Assembly (NCBI GenBank): GCA_021292105.1
Contig: CM037861.1
Location: 33,882,172 to 33,946,171, forward strand
DNA length: 64,000 bases
Direction of reading: 5' to 3'
Source: Anadara kagoshimensis
Taxonomy: Eukaryota; Mollusca; Bivalvia; Arcoida; Arcidae
Shown here: piece after piece, positions 27,501 through 43,600 of the stretch
How positions within the stretch are numbered: the first letter of the stretch is position 1
Layout of the letters: each line of letters starts with the position of its first letter
The notes under the pieces: generated by a model
What the model was told of the DNA's origin: nothing
The model's database searches: none
What the model saw: only the letters and a program-made list of their open reading frames with translations
Translations under genes and position numbers: made by a program

Positions 27501-30500
27501 TTAGCTACTATTCTACTTATGAATCAAAATATATCTGTTTAAACTGATACAGACAGTTTATGTACCGTCTTACGTCTGGAGATATATGTATGTATGCCAA
27601 AATAACACTTGGCAATGTATATATTATTTATCTATATGCTCCGTAAAGGATTTATAGAACCCATAACAAATCGTTAAAACCTATACACATGTATGTAGCT
27701 CATAGATTATACCATGGATTTTTTTCTTCTTTTTTTTCTTTTTTTTTTTTGGGGGGGGGGGTCGGTTTTCATTTGATTTGCATTCAAATAGCATTAAAAT
27801 GCATCCAGTAATAATACGAATAAATATAAGAAATCGAGAAAAACTAACGTTAACGGGTATAAGGTTGCAATACCCTGTTATATGCTGGTTTTGAATCAGC
27901 ACCGATTGTGAATGCATTATTTTCATAAAAATTCAATATCAACACATGATGCTCCTCGTGTCGTCATGTACCCAAGATAGCTGTCTCCATGCACACGAGG
28001 CCGTTATAAATACATGTACAAGGTCGTCATACACCCAAGGTTGTCATGTACATCAGGTCGCAATATACCCAATGGTGTTATGTACATCAGGTCGCATTAT
28101 GCATAAGGTTTTCATGCATGTAACCAAGATCGTCGTGTTTTAAGGATGCAATGTACCTACATACTGTCAAAAATCCTATCTTAGGTCGCTATGTACCTAA
28201 GGGAAATACTATTACCTTATTTTTAGGCTCTAGTGGTAATATGCTATCCGTGATCGCCAGTGGCGGTTTTCAGGTAAACGCATGACGTTTTTAGATTCAT
28301 GAATACAGTGGTTTTCGTACAGTATCAAAGATAAAACGATATTACTTATTTATTTTTGGCTCTTGAAGTAATGGGTCTTGTAGATGTCCAATTACAATTC
28401 ACAAAAATTGAATATAATAGAATCAATTATAAGTATTCATGAATGGAAGATGGGTTAAATATTTCAGTTAGAGAAAAGGTATGCTGGCCAAATAAGTGAT
28501 TCCTGAATACCTTAACTTGGTTTCCGGAAGGGACCCAGTCTGTTATGCATATCTTTAGATTAACACACTGGCTGTATTTTATAACATCAAAACAGTAAAG
28601 TACTCGTAGGTAGGAAATCTAGTCTGTTATTGGTAACTTTGATGTCGATCAGCTGCTGGATATGTTTGGGATTAACGGGCGATTAACGTTGTTTATGTTC
28701 CATTAATTAATTCGCACAGCGAGACTTAATTGGCTTATCAAAGATTAGGTAATATGTAGTTTTACATCAAGTGAAGATACACTGGTTTTCTGAGAGATAA
28801 TTAATCCTATAAAACTGTCAAAACATCAAGTATCGCCAGACTTCTGATGCGGGGAACTTCTAGGTAGGCCCTCCTTTGCCCCCTCCCATTAGAATCTAAG
28901 TAAAATCCTTGACTATGTTCAAAATGGCTTGATCACGTCATTTTAGGTTTTTTACGTCAATAAAAAAATTTAGTGAATGGTAAAAATAAAAGTCCTTCCA
29001 AAGTCTTTTATCGCGCGAGAGACTAGGTTCTGATCCCACTCGAGCAGGTCTTAATGTGAGGAAAGAAGTTTGTTGTCAGTTCGATAGCGGAAGGTCAGTG
29101 GTTTTCTCCAGATACTCCGGTTTCCTCCACCATCCCGGAAAATACCTCTTTTTCGTTATAGGTGAAATTCGTTTGACTTATGTGTGTAATACTCCACTAA
29201 ACACGGAATGTGCCATTTGATGAAGTTATTTGACCTATATGTTATGTTTATACCAGCTTCTTGGTTTGTTTTATAAGTCCAGATCAATCATCAAAATTAA
29301 ATATAGAATTGATTGCTACCTGATGTTAACTAACGATCGTCTGCCTGCCTGCCTGATCTTTATTCAATTAAACCTCGACCTCTGACATTTTGGCGGAAAG
29401 AGTTCCTTCCATTTGTACCCTCAACTAAAACTTTAATTCAGACCAAAAAAGCCTAAAAATGACGGAATCAAGCAATTTTGGGACGTTTCTATGAAAAATA
29501 ATTTTTCAACAATTTTACATAGAATTAAATAGGTACAAAAGGAACTCTTACCCTTTTTGGCTAGGAATACGCATATAGGGAAAATCTTAATTTATTTATT
29601 TTATACCGTGGCATATATAACGAGAAACTCAAAAAGGCATTTGACAATGATTTTTAAATCTTAAATAGAAATTAAAAGTGTTAGCAGATGACCATCATTA
29701 CGTCATCGAAGTGAAGTTGAGTAATTGAGATTTACGCCCAAGTCAGGATTTTTTCACTCATATCGAGCCGGCCAATTCTTAGATACTGAAAAAACAAAAA
29801 TCCTTCAGCAAGCGAACTGACAATGGAATACGCAGCTAGGTGACGAAGGTTCTGTAAACTTGGTCTGCTTTAGCCCACTAAATCTGAAATCATGTGGTAA
29901 AATTTAATTAATTGATTATCTAATTAATTATTTCAAATACAATATTTTACTTGTGTTAAAGGGAAATAAAGATAATGAATACGGAATCATGTTATTGGTT
30001 ATTGAAGGTCGGTCGGGCTATGATGAAACACTGTACTCATAAATATATCAATGTTTATGATTGAGTTTGACATCTGAATGTAACTATCCAAATAGTACCT
30101 CGTAGTCTGTTACTTCAACTAGAAATATTAACAGACATGTCTTGTTATTTTGGTTTTGTGCCCAAACGATATTTGGACATTGCGTTACTTTAATGCCATT
30201 TGATGGAGTTAATTGAAAGCACCTGCAGGAGGAAATGTATCGATTGCGAACCCGTGTTAAACATTAACAGAAATAATTATGTTTAAACCTATATATCTAT
30301 ACTCAGCTAAATCTGTCCTTGTAGGTCAGTTAGTAGAGTGCTTGCTCCAAATATTTTAAAGTCGGGTTCAAGCACTGTCCGGAGCTAACTTGAAACAGGT
30401 AGGGGTTGTTCTTTTGCCAAGAACTCGCCGTTTAAAAAATGAAAGTCACGGGGTCTTCGGAAGAAACATTTGAAACTGATCCCCTTATCAAGATAGGTGT

Positions 30501-33500
30501 GGTATGCTAAAGAACCCTCCCTGCATATTGCCATAAGCACACTGCAAAGGTAAAAATTCTGTTACTTCACTTATAGCTAGTCACGTTTCGATATAAGTGA
30601 AATGTTCTTGACTAAAACCTCATTCAATCAATCAATTTACTCAGGTCGTACTGAAGTAGTAAACAAATATATTGAAGATCGGCCTGGTCTAACCAAGTAA
30701 TGAACGTTCTTTTGTCAAGTTATTAAAATTAAATTACGAGGTCCTTTGGAAGAAGACACTTAAAGGCACATTTATTATCAGCTGTCGATATGTAATGTGT
30801 TGTCTTACGTGCAACGTATTTGTTGTACCGTTCTTTCTTGGTTGCTATTACGTTTGTTGTGTGATCCCTTTGTTGTTACACCACTGCGGTAGCTCAGTCG
30901 TTAGAGTGCTCGCTCCGTAAATGGGAGGTCGTGGGTTCGAACCCCGGCCGGTTATGACCTCAGACTTTAAAGTGGGTAGTGACTGTTCTTTCGCCAAGCA
31001 CTCGGCATTACGAAATGAAAGTCGCGGTTCTTTCGGATGGGAACTTAAAATAAACGAGGTCCCGTGTCACGGTGGGCTTGGCACGTTAAAGAACCCTGCT
31101 GTATAATGCCATCAGCGCAACGCACAGGCAAAATTTCTGCATCTTCGCCTATAGCTGGCGACGTCTCGATATAAGTGAAATATTCTTGACTGGGACGTTA
31201 AACACCATTACTCACTCACTCACTCCTTTGTTGTTACATGTATACATTTTTAAGCCACAAATTTTTAGATTCTATTTTACATTCGCTTCACTCCATGCAC
31301 TATTGAACAGTGTTAAAACCACCAATGTGGTAGATAGATAATTTAAAACACTACTTTGTGTCAAGGTGAATCGATGGCCGATTGATTTAAAGATTCTGCT
31401 AAAACACAGCCCTTCTGACTGCCTAGGTTAGTTTCCTAACCGGGGAAGAATCTGACTTGATAAAGTGTCAGCTCATTTGCTAGAGGTCCAAGTGTAGTTT
31501 CTATGGTTACTCCGGTTTTATCACCATTTCAGAACTGATCGTCTCGATATAAGTGAAAGAATCTTGACTATGATGTACAACCTTATAACTCCATCTTCGC
31601 TTTCTTGTTGTGTATGCCCACGCATTGCTGCAAAACTAGAGAACACGATGATTCAAATATCATATGGACCGTTGAATCAATTGGACTAGTTCTAAGCAGT
31701 TTATTGACATTAACAAAACACGGTGGTAAAGCTTAAACACACTTCAGCATCGGTTAAGTTTAAACATATTTACAAAGCACCAGTAAAACATTCTCATTAA
31801 TGAGTACTAACATTTAATATACATAACTGGTTTATGGGTGTTCTCTGTTCGTGTATCATAGTGTTTAGTACAGTACAGGCCTGTCAAAAGTTTAACATTG
31901 AGCTAACGAGAGTAAGTCGAAGCCTCCGACTACCTAGTGATGATGGGCTAACTAGTGAGCGAAAAGCTACAGCGATATAAATATCACCTGTCGAAATCTA
32001 GGTAACGAGGGATCGAGATGAAGTGTCGATTAGATACCAGTTTGTTTATCTTAGTGTTAAACATTCGACAGGTCCATATTGTAGGGTAATCCAGAAAGCC
32101 AAATGTTTAGTCGAATGTAAATACAATGGTAGGAATGTTAAACAACACACTGCAATTACCCGTACAGAAATGTTTATGATAAATGTTTGTTTCCAATAAC
32201 TTCTCAGCTATAATAAAAACATATATTTCATTTCATCATTGTGATTTTACTAGGCGTACCTGTGTTTCTCGGTATTCTGTAAGACTTGGTTGTAGAAGAT
32301 TAGCTAATATATATAAAAACCTTAACAACCAAATACATATATCCTTCTTGATAATTATCATCAAAGATGAGAACCCAGACTTAAAACTACCACAGTCACT
32401 TGATAACACTTGCATTATCGCTGAATGTATTACACTTTCTATTATTGAAATAATCAGTTTGTCCCGCTGTTCAATTTCTCCATCAGTCCCATTTATTAAA
32501 CTTATCATTATGAACTTATAATACTGAGATAGATGAAGTACAAAAGTCTTATGTATAATGTGTTTGTGTATTAGTACCCTGCTGGTTGTAAAATTAGATA
32601 TGTTGCACTCTATCCAAATTTGAAACAGGTGCCCGTCCGAAGTCGCTCTTTTTGTAGATAGTAATCTCCGTATGTATCAAAAACAAACATACAGATCCAT
32701 GTCCAAATCACAATCCAAAAGTAAAAACTTTGGAACCGTTAAATTAAGATTAAGACTCAGGTGTTTTACCGATCAAGCACCTGCGGGTCGTAGTGGGATT
32801 AAAAGATTACTGAACCCACAATTAATTACTAATCTTGAGTAACACTCAACGTCCCAGATTAGTTCTTTGGTTTCGCTCTATAACTGTATACTGTATCATG
32901 GCTTCAGTTTGTGTTTTGTTACAATGACTGGCGACATGTCATTCTGATAAAATTGGATTCGAGCGAAACATAAAAGAAGTTGAATTTCATCAAATTTACA
33001 CCTTTGAGCTATTGTAGTTCGAGCGATCGAAGTTTATTTACGTAGGATTTCATAGGGATTTAGTGGGGACCGACAGACGACTTCGAGTTATACGAGGCAT
33101 CGACGTTGGAGCGATCGAAGTCTACTGTGACACACTTGCCTTTAGAACTTTTGTTGCTCTTGATACAGTAAAACCTTGTTATAATGACATGCGATAAATT
33201 TGCTAACTCGCCTTTTCCATACAAAATTCACATACTAGTATACTGCTTTGTAAGGCTCTCTCGATTTGTGTAAGAAAATGCCCCTAAAATTAAGTAAAAA
33301 TGGGACGGGAAATTGTCAAATACATGTCACTAGCGAAAAAAGTAGTCCACTATTATCGATACATCTTGGTTTATAGACATATCCTTAAAGTAGAATAAAT
33401 ACATGCAGGGAATTTTGGACTCCTCCGCGGTATACATATCATTTTGCTGTTATTGCTTAGTTTTATTTAACTGTGCTACTTTGGAATTTTTATGAAATAA

Positions 33501-34620
33501 TACATTCAAAAGTAGCACATGGCAACAGTAATTTTTTTTTTATAAAAAATCAAAAGTAGCACATGACAGTATTATCGTATAGATTTAAGACGAGCATGTA
33601 TTTTACACTTGTTCACATGATATACCGGTAGTATTCAATGCTAATACGGAATATTTTGTAAAATGTGCTGCAAAAACATTCGGATATTAACGCGAGCCAC
33701 ATTTGTGTTACTAACACTAGTCTCCGAGGTCAAGGGCAGATTTTATCGCAAAAAGATGCTTTACGTTTTAACAGATGTGATGTAGATATATGTTTCATCT
33801 TTCCGTAACTAACATATACACTTTAGTCAGCTGATGAAGAAGTTGTATCTCCCTATATCATCTGAAATGTGAAAACAATCCCTTGATTTAGAACATATTA
33901 TCTTTTATAAAATAATGTCAGTAACAGAGATTGAGTTCCTACGAATGAAATGTAATCGAGTATTATGCCAGTACGCGTGGCATTGAATGAGTTACCATTA
34001 TCTGTGAAATGAAATAACAGTATTCTTTATTAAATTAGAGTTGCATTTTCATCTGCTCGTATTGAGTTGCCCCAGTTCCGGACAATTAATATTTAGAGTT
34101 TCCATGGTAAAATAAGCAGTTAGTAAAAAAAAAACGTACCCTCATTAGTCTCATTTTTAATAAAATACAATTCGTTAATCATTATGAACTCATAAATTGA
34201 GATACATATAGATGGAAGTATTACAATAACGTAATATACCAGTTCTAATTTTACAGCACTTGACGGCCGATTCGGAATAAAATTCCCCATCAGTAGTGCA
34301 TGGACCCAAATTATGACACCAAATTTTTTTCAAGATGTTGAAAAGAAACCCAAAGGACCAAAATATAATTTACCAAATTTAGCTTAGGAAATACTTTGCA
34401 TTGGGGAGTATACCTTAGATTTTGAAGAATTTCACATTTTTTACAAACAGCATAATTAGACAATAGTATATTTCTAATGTACAATATATTCGTGTATTGG
34501 GACCCTGTTGGCTTTTAGATAGTTACGAGGTCGTGCATAGAAAAAAAGCAGATCGGCCAAAAATGTTTTGATGATACTGTACCATTGTCTTCAGTTCATT
34601 TGTTTCATAACAGTGTAACT

Positions 34621-34664
<44 letters not shown>

Positions 34665-37600
34665 AAATTGGAATCGCCTAGTAAAATTCTTTTTCTTCTT
34701 ATATAATTACCAGAAATCGGATGTTAAAAGATTTAATACTTGGTGATGCGGGTTATACACGGTTAAGTCCGTTAACGCTAATGTTCCTACTCTGCAGTCG
34801 TTTCTGGTTACCGTAATTTTGTGTCTATATTTGTATACTGTAATATGAAAACCACAAAGCTTTTTATAACGAGTGTCCCGTACAGCTTAAAAGTGAATCA
34901 GTACAAGGCTGATGATGAAAGGCGTTGTTTATTTATATCTTACAGATCTTATACTTATAAAATATCTTACAGAAATATCACAGAAAAAGACCGCGTCTAA
35001 TGAATGTATCGTAACTGGTACTTAGTTTTACTAACTAATTTGATTTGGCCTATCTTAGTTAGTACTACCATAGAGTATTAGTATTTCTTGGTAAACTACA
35101 GTACAGACCTGTCCAAAGTTTATCTCTGAGATGACGCAAAGGAGTCGAAGTTCGACTTCCGAGTGGAGGAGATAGGGGTAGATTGTGGGCGAAAAACGCT
35201 GCCGCAATAAAAGATTAAAGATGTCAAAACTCTGAAGAAATGTAGCTAACAACTATTCATTCGACAAAAATTATTTAGTCCGTAGACTTTCAACGGGTCT
35301 GTACGGTATGGCAATCTTCGCACGATACCAGAGCAGTAACAAATCGCATGACTTAAAACATTGCTGCAATATAAAACGTCATATGGCGACGTTGAGGTTT
35401 TGATGTTTCATTGTGTCCGTGACAGCGAGCTTCTTAAAAATAAAGTTTGATATTGCGCCCTTACATCAGTCTAGTCGTAACAGGCGAATACCATTGAATA
35501 TTGCTGAAAAAATAAAAGGGTTGTCGCTATGAGGATTTCAAATTGTTTACATCGGAAGTAATGCTATTAATGGTGACGTATTACGCCATAAATGCATAAT
35601 TTCATGACAGTGAAACAGAGAGTAACCAAGCAACTTTTCAAACATAAGAACACAAGTTCAAGAATATGTCATAAATATTTTGCCTTAGTTGGCAGGACTC
35701 TCATTAGATGGTTTTTTGATACTTTCTTCTTTCCATACTAAAATAAATCAATTTTGGAAGACCAAATAGGCGTATTCTTGAAATTACATGGATGAAAAAC
35801 AAGTAAGCAGGATATATGAGTGATAAATTATATGCTGTGTATAGGCTTATCGGAACATGAGGAGAAATAACGTTTCCTTCCTCGTTATTCTTAACGGTGT
35901 AGTGTAAAATCCGGTTTTGACTTTCATTGGGATGGTAAAGCTCATAAAATCACTGAAAGCTCACTTATTGATACCATTTTGCTACTATGTATGATATTTT
36001 TTTAAAAGTCGGGATTTGTATAATACATTGGACCAATATGTATTTATCTCGTGTCCTCTTCCTTACTTTACGGTAACTTAGTTGTTAGATTGTTATGTGG
36101 TATGTGGAATGACCGTGTCTGACAAAAACTTGAGAAAATGGGTAGTGTCTGAATTTTCGCCAAGCACGCAAGCATTTGGCACGGGTCCTTTTTATGCGAC
36201 TTTTATGCCCTGTGTATTGGCAGGCGTCGCTTGTTAAAGAAAACTCTACCTACACATTGATCTGATCGTACTACAATGATAATATTTTTCTGTTACTTCA
36301 CCTAAACCCCGTGACTTCTAGTGACACGTGACTTGTTATGAGTAAAATATTCTTTAATGTTTCACATTACTTATACCTATTATACCAGTGTTAATTTTAT
36401 ATCACTAGACGGCCGTTTCGGAATGCAATTACTCATCAGCAGTGCTTGGACCAAAACTATGAAACCAATTTTTTTCCAAGATTTTGAAAAGAAACCCAAG
36501 GGACCAAAAATATATTTTACCAAAATCAGCTTATGAAATAGTTTGCATGAGGGAGTATAGCTTAGTTTTTTTGGAATTTCAAATTTTAACAAGCAGAAAA
36601 TTTAGGTAATAGTATATTGGCCCATATCCAGGACACGTCAATCCAATGATTAAAGTCCAATCTATGTTTTTCAGTCTTCTGTTCCTCACCTGTTTTCGGT
36701 CACTAAATTACTCATTAACTTTGCAAAAAATTTACTTGTATAACAAAGACGATGTGATGTTTTAAGTGTGTTATATAATTCTCAGTACTATTGGTATTCA
36801 AGCAAGAAGTAAATATATTATCACAATGTGTTCTTGAACTTTGTCAAGTACATGTATGTAATTGTCGTCTGCTACCAACCTTTTCTAGAACGCCAATTAA
36901 TGATCTTATTACTGTTTCTCATAAGTGTATTGTGGGTTTTTTTCATTTGGTTGGTTGGTTGAATGTTATTTAACGTCGCATCAGCAATTTTTTAGCTATT
37001 TACGACGAGAACTATTTTATTAATCTCTATGGATTAATCTATGAACAATTTTGTGTATGCATGTGAAGTTCGTGTGTGTTGTATGGTCTGTCTTGTACTA
37101 GCGTGCACTTAAGGCTACTTGAACGTGCTAGCTCACAGAGTCAGTACCCCGCAGACCCCCAGTCACATTATACTGATACACCAGGTGAACCAGTAAAGGC
37201 CAACGGCAAGGAAAATTCACTTTCCCACATGTGGTCTGAGCGGAGCTCGAACCCACAGTGGTGAGAGATCCTGAATCTTATCCATTAGGCCACCGCGGCC
37301 TCGTTTTTTATTTGGTATTTTATTTGTTTTTAAATGACAGACTAAATGTTTCAAGGTCCTTCAGACAACAAAATGGTATTAAATCAGTGGGGAAAATTGG
37401 ACTTGAACCAAAGAGTTGTAATAGAAACTGAGCCGCGTCTTATAAAGCAATGTTTACTTCTTTCCATTTTCATGTGGAATATTGAATTTTTAATGTTTCA
37501 TGTAAAAATTAATAATTAGCACATGGTACCACCATCAAATAACAGATCGTCTCCGTGTAAGTGAAAAAACTGTGATGAGAGTAATTAGTCCCATTAACCC

Positions 37601-40600
37601 CTCCCCCATCTTCTGATGTAATTGTTTACAGAATTAGTTTTGCACATTTTATGTTGTTTTATTAAGTTTAAACAAAGACGCCCATCCATTATTAACCACT
37701 AATAAAATGTGTAATATATTTTTGAGGAATTCTGAACACGTACACCCCCAACATGAAATGAAATAAGATCTGCTGTTGTAGAGGAGTGAGTACTGGCGAT
37801 ACCATGTCAAATAAGGACGTGTTAATAAACTATATTATAAAAATTTCTTCACAGTTTATTATGCTATCATTTTCATTTTTTTTCACTTAATATAGAATTC
37901 GATATACAATTATAAAAACGTCATACCATAATTTGAGATAATTGAAAAAAAGGTACACTTTAAAATCCCACACCTATTCACACTAAGTACTTTGTCTTCT
38001 ACAAAGGTAGAAGTCATTTTTTACTAAACCAATATTTGAAAAAAATATTTATTTTAAATTAAGGAAAAAATGACTTCTACCTTGCTCTGCGCATGGTTAT
38101 ACTTGCGTCATACAGGCAAACTCTCTATAATTAGTAAGAACATATGAGAACCTCAAGTACTGAACACAACATTAAGTTGTTCGTAATTTTCATTGTTTCT
38201 TCTCTTTAGATATAGTTTCTTTTAGAAATTTAAAATGTACAAATTGTAGTAGCTCTCTTTATTCTTCTCAATTAAATATAAATTAAAAAAGATATACATG
38301 TATTTATTATTTTTATATGACTCTTCAGCGCAACCTTAATTCACGCATCGTAAACCTTTATCTGTAGGCCGGTATAACCCCTTGTTCTTCGTGTATAACC
38401 CGCAATTCTTGTTCAGGTATAACCCGCGATTTCTATTAATAACATCCCATCGGTCAAAACAAAAGAATTGATCATGATCGCCATAACTACCTGGCTCGTG
38501 TGTCGATGTACTTTACATACACGTACACATTTATTAATGCTTGTCCATGATTAAGCTAAGTGGTTTTGGCATCTTTGACAATTGTTGTTTATGAGTATTT
38601 GCTGACCAAATGCCAGTTATGTTGATGGCCAATACAAATTTATTAACGTATTATAGGAATTATTCTATTTACCTGGTACTTGACCATCTGTTTATATTCA
38701 CACAGAAAGCCGTAGAAGAAGAAAACAAATTCGATCCGACATTACTTGATACTATCTGACATGGAGTAACTCCCGCGGTATGCACGGCAATAACACTGCT
38801 GAACTCAAACTTAAAGCAACAAAAAAACTTTCTCAATGCTCTGACATGGAGTAAATCCCAAGGAATGCTTTATGATACTACTGCTAAACTCAAAACTCAT
38901 GGCCATTCATGCAAGCACATTGTCAAAATAGTTGACGTTCATCAAAAACACTTTCAGCGTAAAGGAAAGACGCTGAATATTAACTTTAATATATTAGTTT
39001 AATATGTTTAAACGTGTAATTAATTTGTATATGTTCACATTGTGAAACTGGTTTTGATATGTTAACATGTTTGTATTTCTGGATTGTGTGTTTTATAATT
39101 AAACCGAAGATGATAAAGGAATTTGATCTGTGGCATGTTTTGGTAAACACAAATTTCAGAACTATTTCCATCTCTTGTATTTAGAACATTAGTGTAATAG
39201 AGGATATGAAACATACCTATACCATTATATATTTTGGTCATAAGATTTTAAGGACCAATCACTTTCATTTTTTAATTTCGAATGCTTAATGAAATAACAG
39301 TCACTATCTATTTTTAAACCTGAATTAGACCTGGTCGGTATTCAAACCCCGACCTTCCACATAAGGTATCAACTGAGCTAACGTAGTGGACACCAAGTGG
39401 AAAGGAAAGTTTTCGGTGATGTTAGTACAGAGATTTTATTCATTTCTTTGTTCCTTAAGAGTTTTTGAAGGGCTTGTTTTTGCAAAAACAGAATGTTTTC
39501 AGGTAAAACGTGGAATGTTCCTTCGCTTAAACTGCAAAAATCTAACTACGACTTAGAGAAGACTCAATGTGAAACTAATTGCCAAACCTTATAATAGTGA
39601 GGAATATATGAAATACTGAATATATGACAATCGTTTTACAAAGTTATATAGTTTAAACATCTTTGTATTTCTAGTTGTCTAGGGTTAAATATAGAATACT
39701 GTAATGAAACTTAAGTATGAACAGAACGGTTTTGGAATGGTTTGCTATTTAACAGTCCATTTGGAGCTGACATCTATCATCACAACTGACTGCATTGCCA
39801 AATAGGTGTTCTATTACAAAAAGGAGCAAACTAAAACATGCATGTAGATATGTCTATACAAATGTGTATGGTTTTATTGTTTTCAATTATGAAAACAGTA
39901 CATGCTCTTAATTACTAGAAAACCATGCACTCGAAAATATATATGTATACATGGCGAGTCCAAATTTGAAAAGCAACATGAACTTTGAACCAAATGATAT
40001 ACAAAGTATCATATACATGGAGAGTCAAAATCTGAAAAGCAACATGATTTTTTAACTAAATGGTATACAAAAGTATCAACAAATGAAACGAAATGATATC
40101 CTGGTTAGATAAAAAGCAAAACGACCAAACCACATTATATCACATAATAATAATAATAATCATAATAATAATCATCATCATCATATTTATAATAATAATA
40201 ATAATACAGGCCCCAATCTCAAAACCATTCTTCAGTAATTCAAATTTTGTTGTAATTTTGAAATTGAAATTTTGAAGTAATATTTTTATTACTTTTTCAA
40301 GAATATTTTTAAGGTGTCAGTTTGAAAATCAATCTAAGCTTATAACATACATATGCATGCGTGTTTTGTTAAAACTTATTATTTGTAAATAAAATATAGT
40401 CAAAAGTTTAATTTGAAGAAAATTTTATTTAAGGAATGATTGAAAAACTGTAGCAGGCAGGTGAAAATTATAACAAAAAAGTATAATAAAGGTGTTTTCT
40501 TTATTGTAGTACACGATGCCATCTGTAGAGGGACTAACCCCAGATATCAAGGACCACAATGATGGGTCTATCAGTGTTGAGTATAAACCAGTCAAGGGCG

Positions 40601-43600
40601 GAGTGCATGAAGTTCAGATGATATATGAGGGAGCTGCTGTACAGGGTATGACGCCATCTTGTTTTGTCAAAATCTATAATAATATGTTGATTTTCACATG
40701 GCTTTTGTTGAGGGTATGACGTCATCTTGTTTGTCAAAATCTAAAATAATATGTTGATTTCCACATGTCTGTTATGAGGGGGCTTTTGTACAGGGTATGA
40801 CGCCATCTTGTTTGTCCAAGTCTATAGTAATGTTGATTGCTTCATGTTTGTTCAATTGGTATATATTAAAACACTGTTTTATATTCCCATGGGGAACTTT
40901 GTTACTATGTAACTTCCAAGACAATACCATAGTACAAACATCCCACACGGTAAACACTTCATAGTATATAAATTGCATCCCATGATGACCGTCATCTGTC
41001 TCCTGCGGCAACCCGTAAAGTATAGAACCCGTGTAGTTTCAAACCATTTTATGCAAACGTGTTTTTAAAAATCATAATCCTTGATATGCCTTCCTTTTGG
41101 TTATATTTGACGTCTCATAGTTCCATGTTCCTTTCACACAATTTTGATTACACACGTTGGGGTGTAGCTAGCTAAACGGGAGGTGCTTCCCCTTCCGGAG
41201 CACTCGGTCTCACTTTCCTGGTGGAAGTTCACGTGTCTAACCTTAGTTGGCAGTTCCAAAATTTTACTTTGCTTCTGGAATGTGATTCGGACATGGATTA
41301 GTATGTTTTTAATTTGTAACCCACCCTTTAAATTCGATGTAAATATTTTACAGAAATGTTCAAAATGACTTGATTATGACAATTTTAGGCTTTTTCAGAC
41401 GAAATTAAAATTTTAGTGGAGGATACAAATGGAAGTCCCTTTAGTTTTTTTTTATTTCAATTACTCAAAACAGTACATTTTTTTAATTTCACATGAAGCT
41501 AAACACCCAGCATATCCGACATATTTGATATTTGATTTGATACACAACTTTGCAATGTACTTGTTTTCTTCCCAATTCAATAGTTGAAATAGTACCAAAA
41601 AATGTAAAGCCAATTTTATATTTCTTTCTTGTAGTAATATTGAAATTCTATATAAGACAAGACATTAAAAATTAGCACTTCGCATTCTTAGCCAAAACCG
41701 GTATCTGAAAAATATAGATCTGATTTCCACCGACATGTAGGTGTCTATTATGATGAAGAAATATAAGGGGGAAGTATATACACAAATAAGTCTGTTATAT
41801 GCTCTATCAAGTATTTCTCATCGTGTTCCTCTTCCTGTGATGAGTCTATGATTAATCTAATGATAAAACCAGAAACAGATATCAGCCAAATAAAATTCAA
41901 AGACGAAAGTTTATTACTATGGCAGTAATAGACATACAGTACAGGCTTGTCGAGAGTTTAACACTGAGCTAGCGAAAAGGAATCGAAAGCTCGACTGCCG
42001 AGTGGCCGAGTTTGTGAATTACTATTGACCTAAAACTGCCGAGAGAGATAGCTGCTGTTGCGATATACTAACATACTAGTAGCTAATGAGGGGACAATGT
42101 GAGCTGCCGATTCGGCACTAATTTGTTAGTTTATTGTTATTTTTTACATGTCTGTACTGTATGAAATGGATATATTTTATGGAGGTGCTTACCCGTCTGG
42201 AGCACCCGGCCTCACTTCCCTGGTGGAAGTGACCGTGTCTAACCTAACTTGTCAGTTTCAAAGTTTTTACTTTGCTTCTGGACTGATTCGGACATGGATT
42301 AGTATGTTTGTTTTTGATTATAATAAATAAAGCTTTTCTCTTAATCTAATAAATCAAATACATTTGTAGTAATACAAAATTCAATTATGTATTAATAAGA
42401 TATTTGAAATTATCTTTTTACAAACCCCAAATATTTAAATTCAATGTAAAATCTTTTAAATATTGTTATCAATAATTATGTTAAGATACCATGATTTGTA
42501 TATGCACAATTTTAATATGATCCAGCTATGCTAAATTGTTTTAATCATGCACACCATGTTTTCGTTTAAAATTGCAAACCCACACACATTATTCTTCCGA
42601 CATACCAAGTTATGTACATGCAGAAAGCTTTCGTACTTGTGGTTGTCTATCAGGTGTATAACATATACTTGACTGAGTATTTCTGGCAGACCTACTGTCA
42701 TTTATTTCTTTATTCAATATCTTCTAATCAGTGTTAACTATGAGAGCATCTAAGATATTAGTAAAGAGACTGCTAAGGTTCCTATTTGAATCCAAGATAA
42801 TTATACAACTCATTCTGAACATATGATAATATGTGAGGTTTTAGAATGTAAGTTATGTATGCAGTTACCAGGTAACATTAACGTGCTCCCGGAGAGAAGG
42901 ATTTATTTTTGCTATTTGGGATGCTTTTGCAAATACATGTACACCTAGTCTAATCCTTATCCATACCAAAAATGTTTATTGTATAGCCGAATTTAATAAC
43001 GGGGTGAATACTTCCTTCGCGGTTCTTCTTACTATCATATTTATAAATGTGTGCAATTAATGTCCTGTTATAAAGAACAAATAAGAAAACTAATAAAATA
43101 TCATGGATGGTTCTTTCATTTGTAGCTGAACAGTATTCAGAGCTTCTTGTAAACATGCATTGTGTATGCAAGTCAGTGTATAGCTTCTATGTCAATTAAT
43201 CTTAAGTTTCGAAATAAACGACAATCCAAGTACTTGTTTTTAGACGTGTAAAAACTTTTCAAAGTAATACTATCTTCTGGTATTTAGACCTAGTACATAC
43301 TAGTTATAGTGGCGTTTAAAAAAACATTTGAACAGACATAATTTTTCAGTTCATTAAACTTCTGGCACATATTTGACATTTCAATGACGTCATCAAATTA
43401 CCTAGCAAACATTAGTTTGCCAATAAGCTGTACAACAGAAACACAACACAAAAACCAAATGAAGTACAAAAACAAGAAACAAAATAAAAACCACTCATCA
43501 TAGAAATAAAATAAACAGGCGTATCATTGCATCATATTCATTATTGCTTAAACTCTACGTTTTTCAGAATGCAAGTCGACATTTTTTCTAGTGTCATGGT

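Noticed and set aside
30881-30960. tRNA gene
   Set aside because: A and B boxes are present, but the sequence continues into a SINE body and is bounded by a 13-bp target duplication.
32183-32521. Overlapping ORFs on both strands (112 and 90 codons)
   Set aside because: No recognisable motif, AT-rich codons, and no splice or promoter context beyond chance.
39322-39396. tRNA gene on the minus strand
   Set aside because: Boxes are well spaced, but I could not pair an acceptor stem; it is more likely a SINE head.
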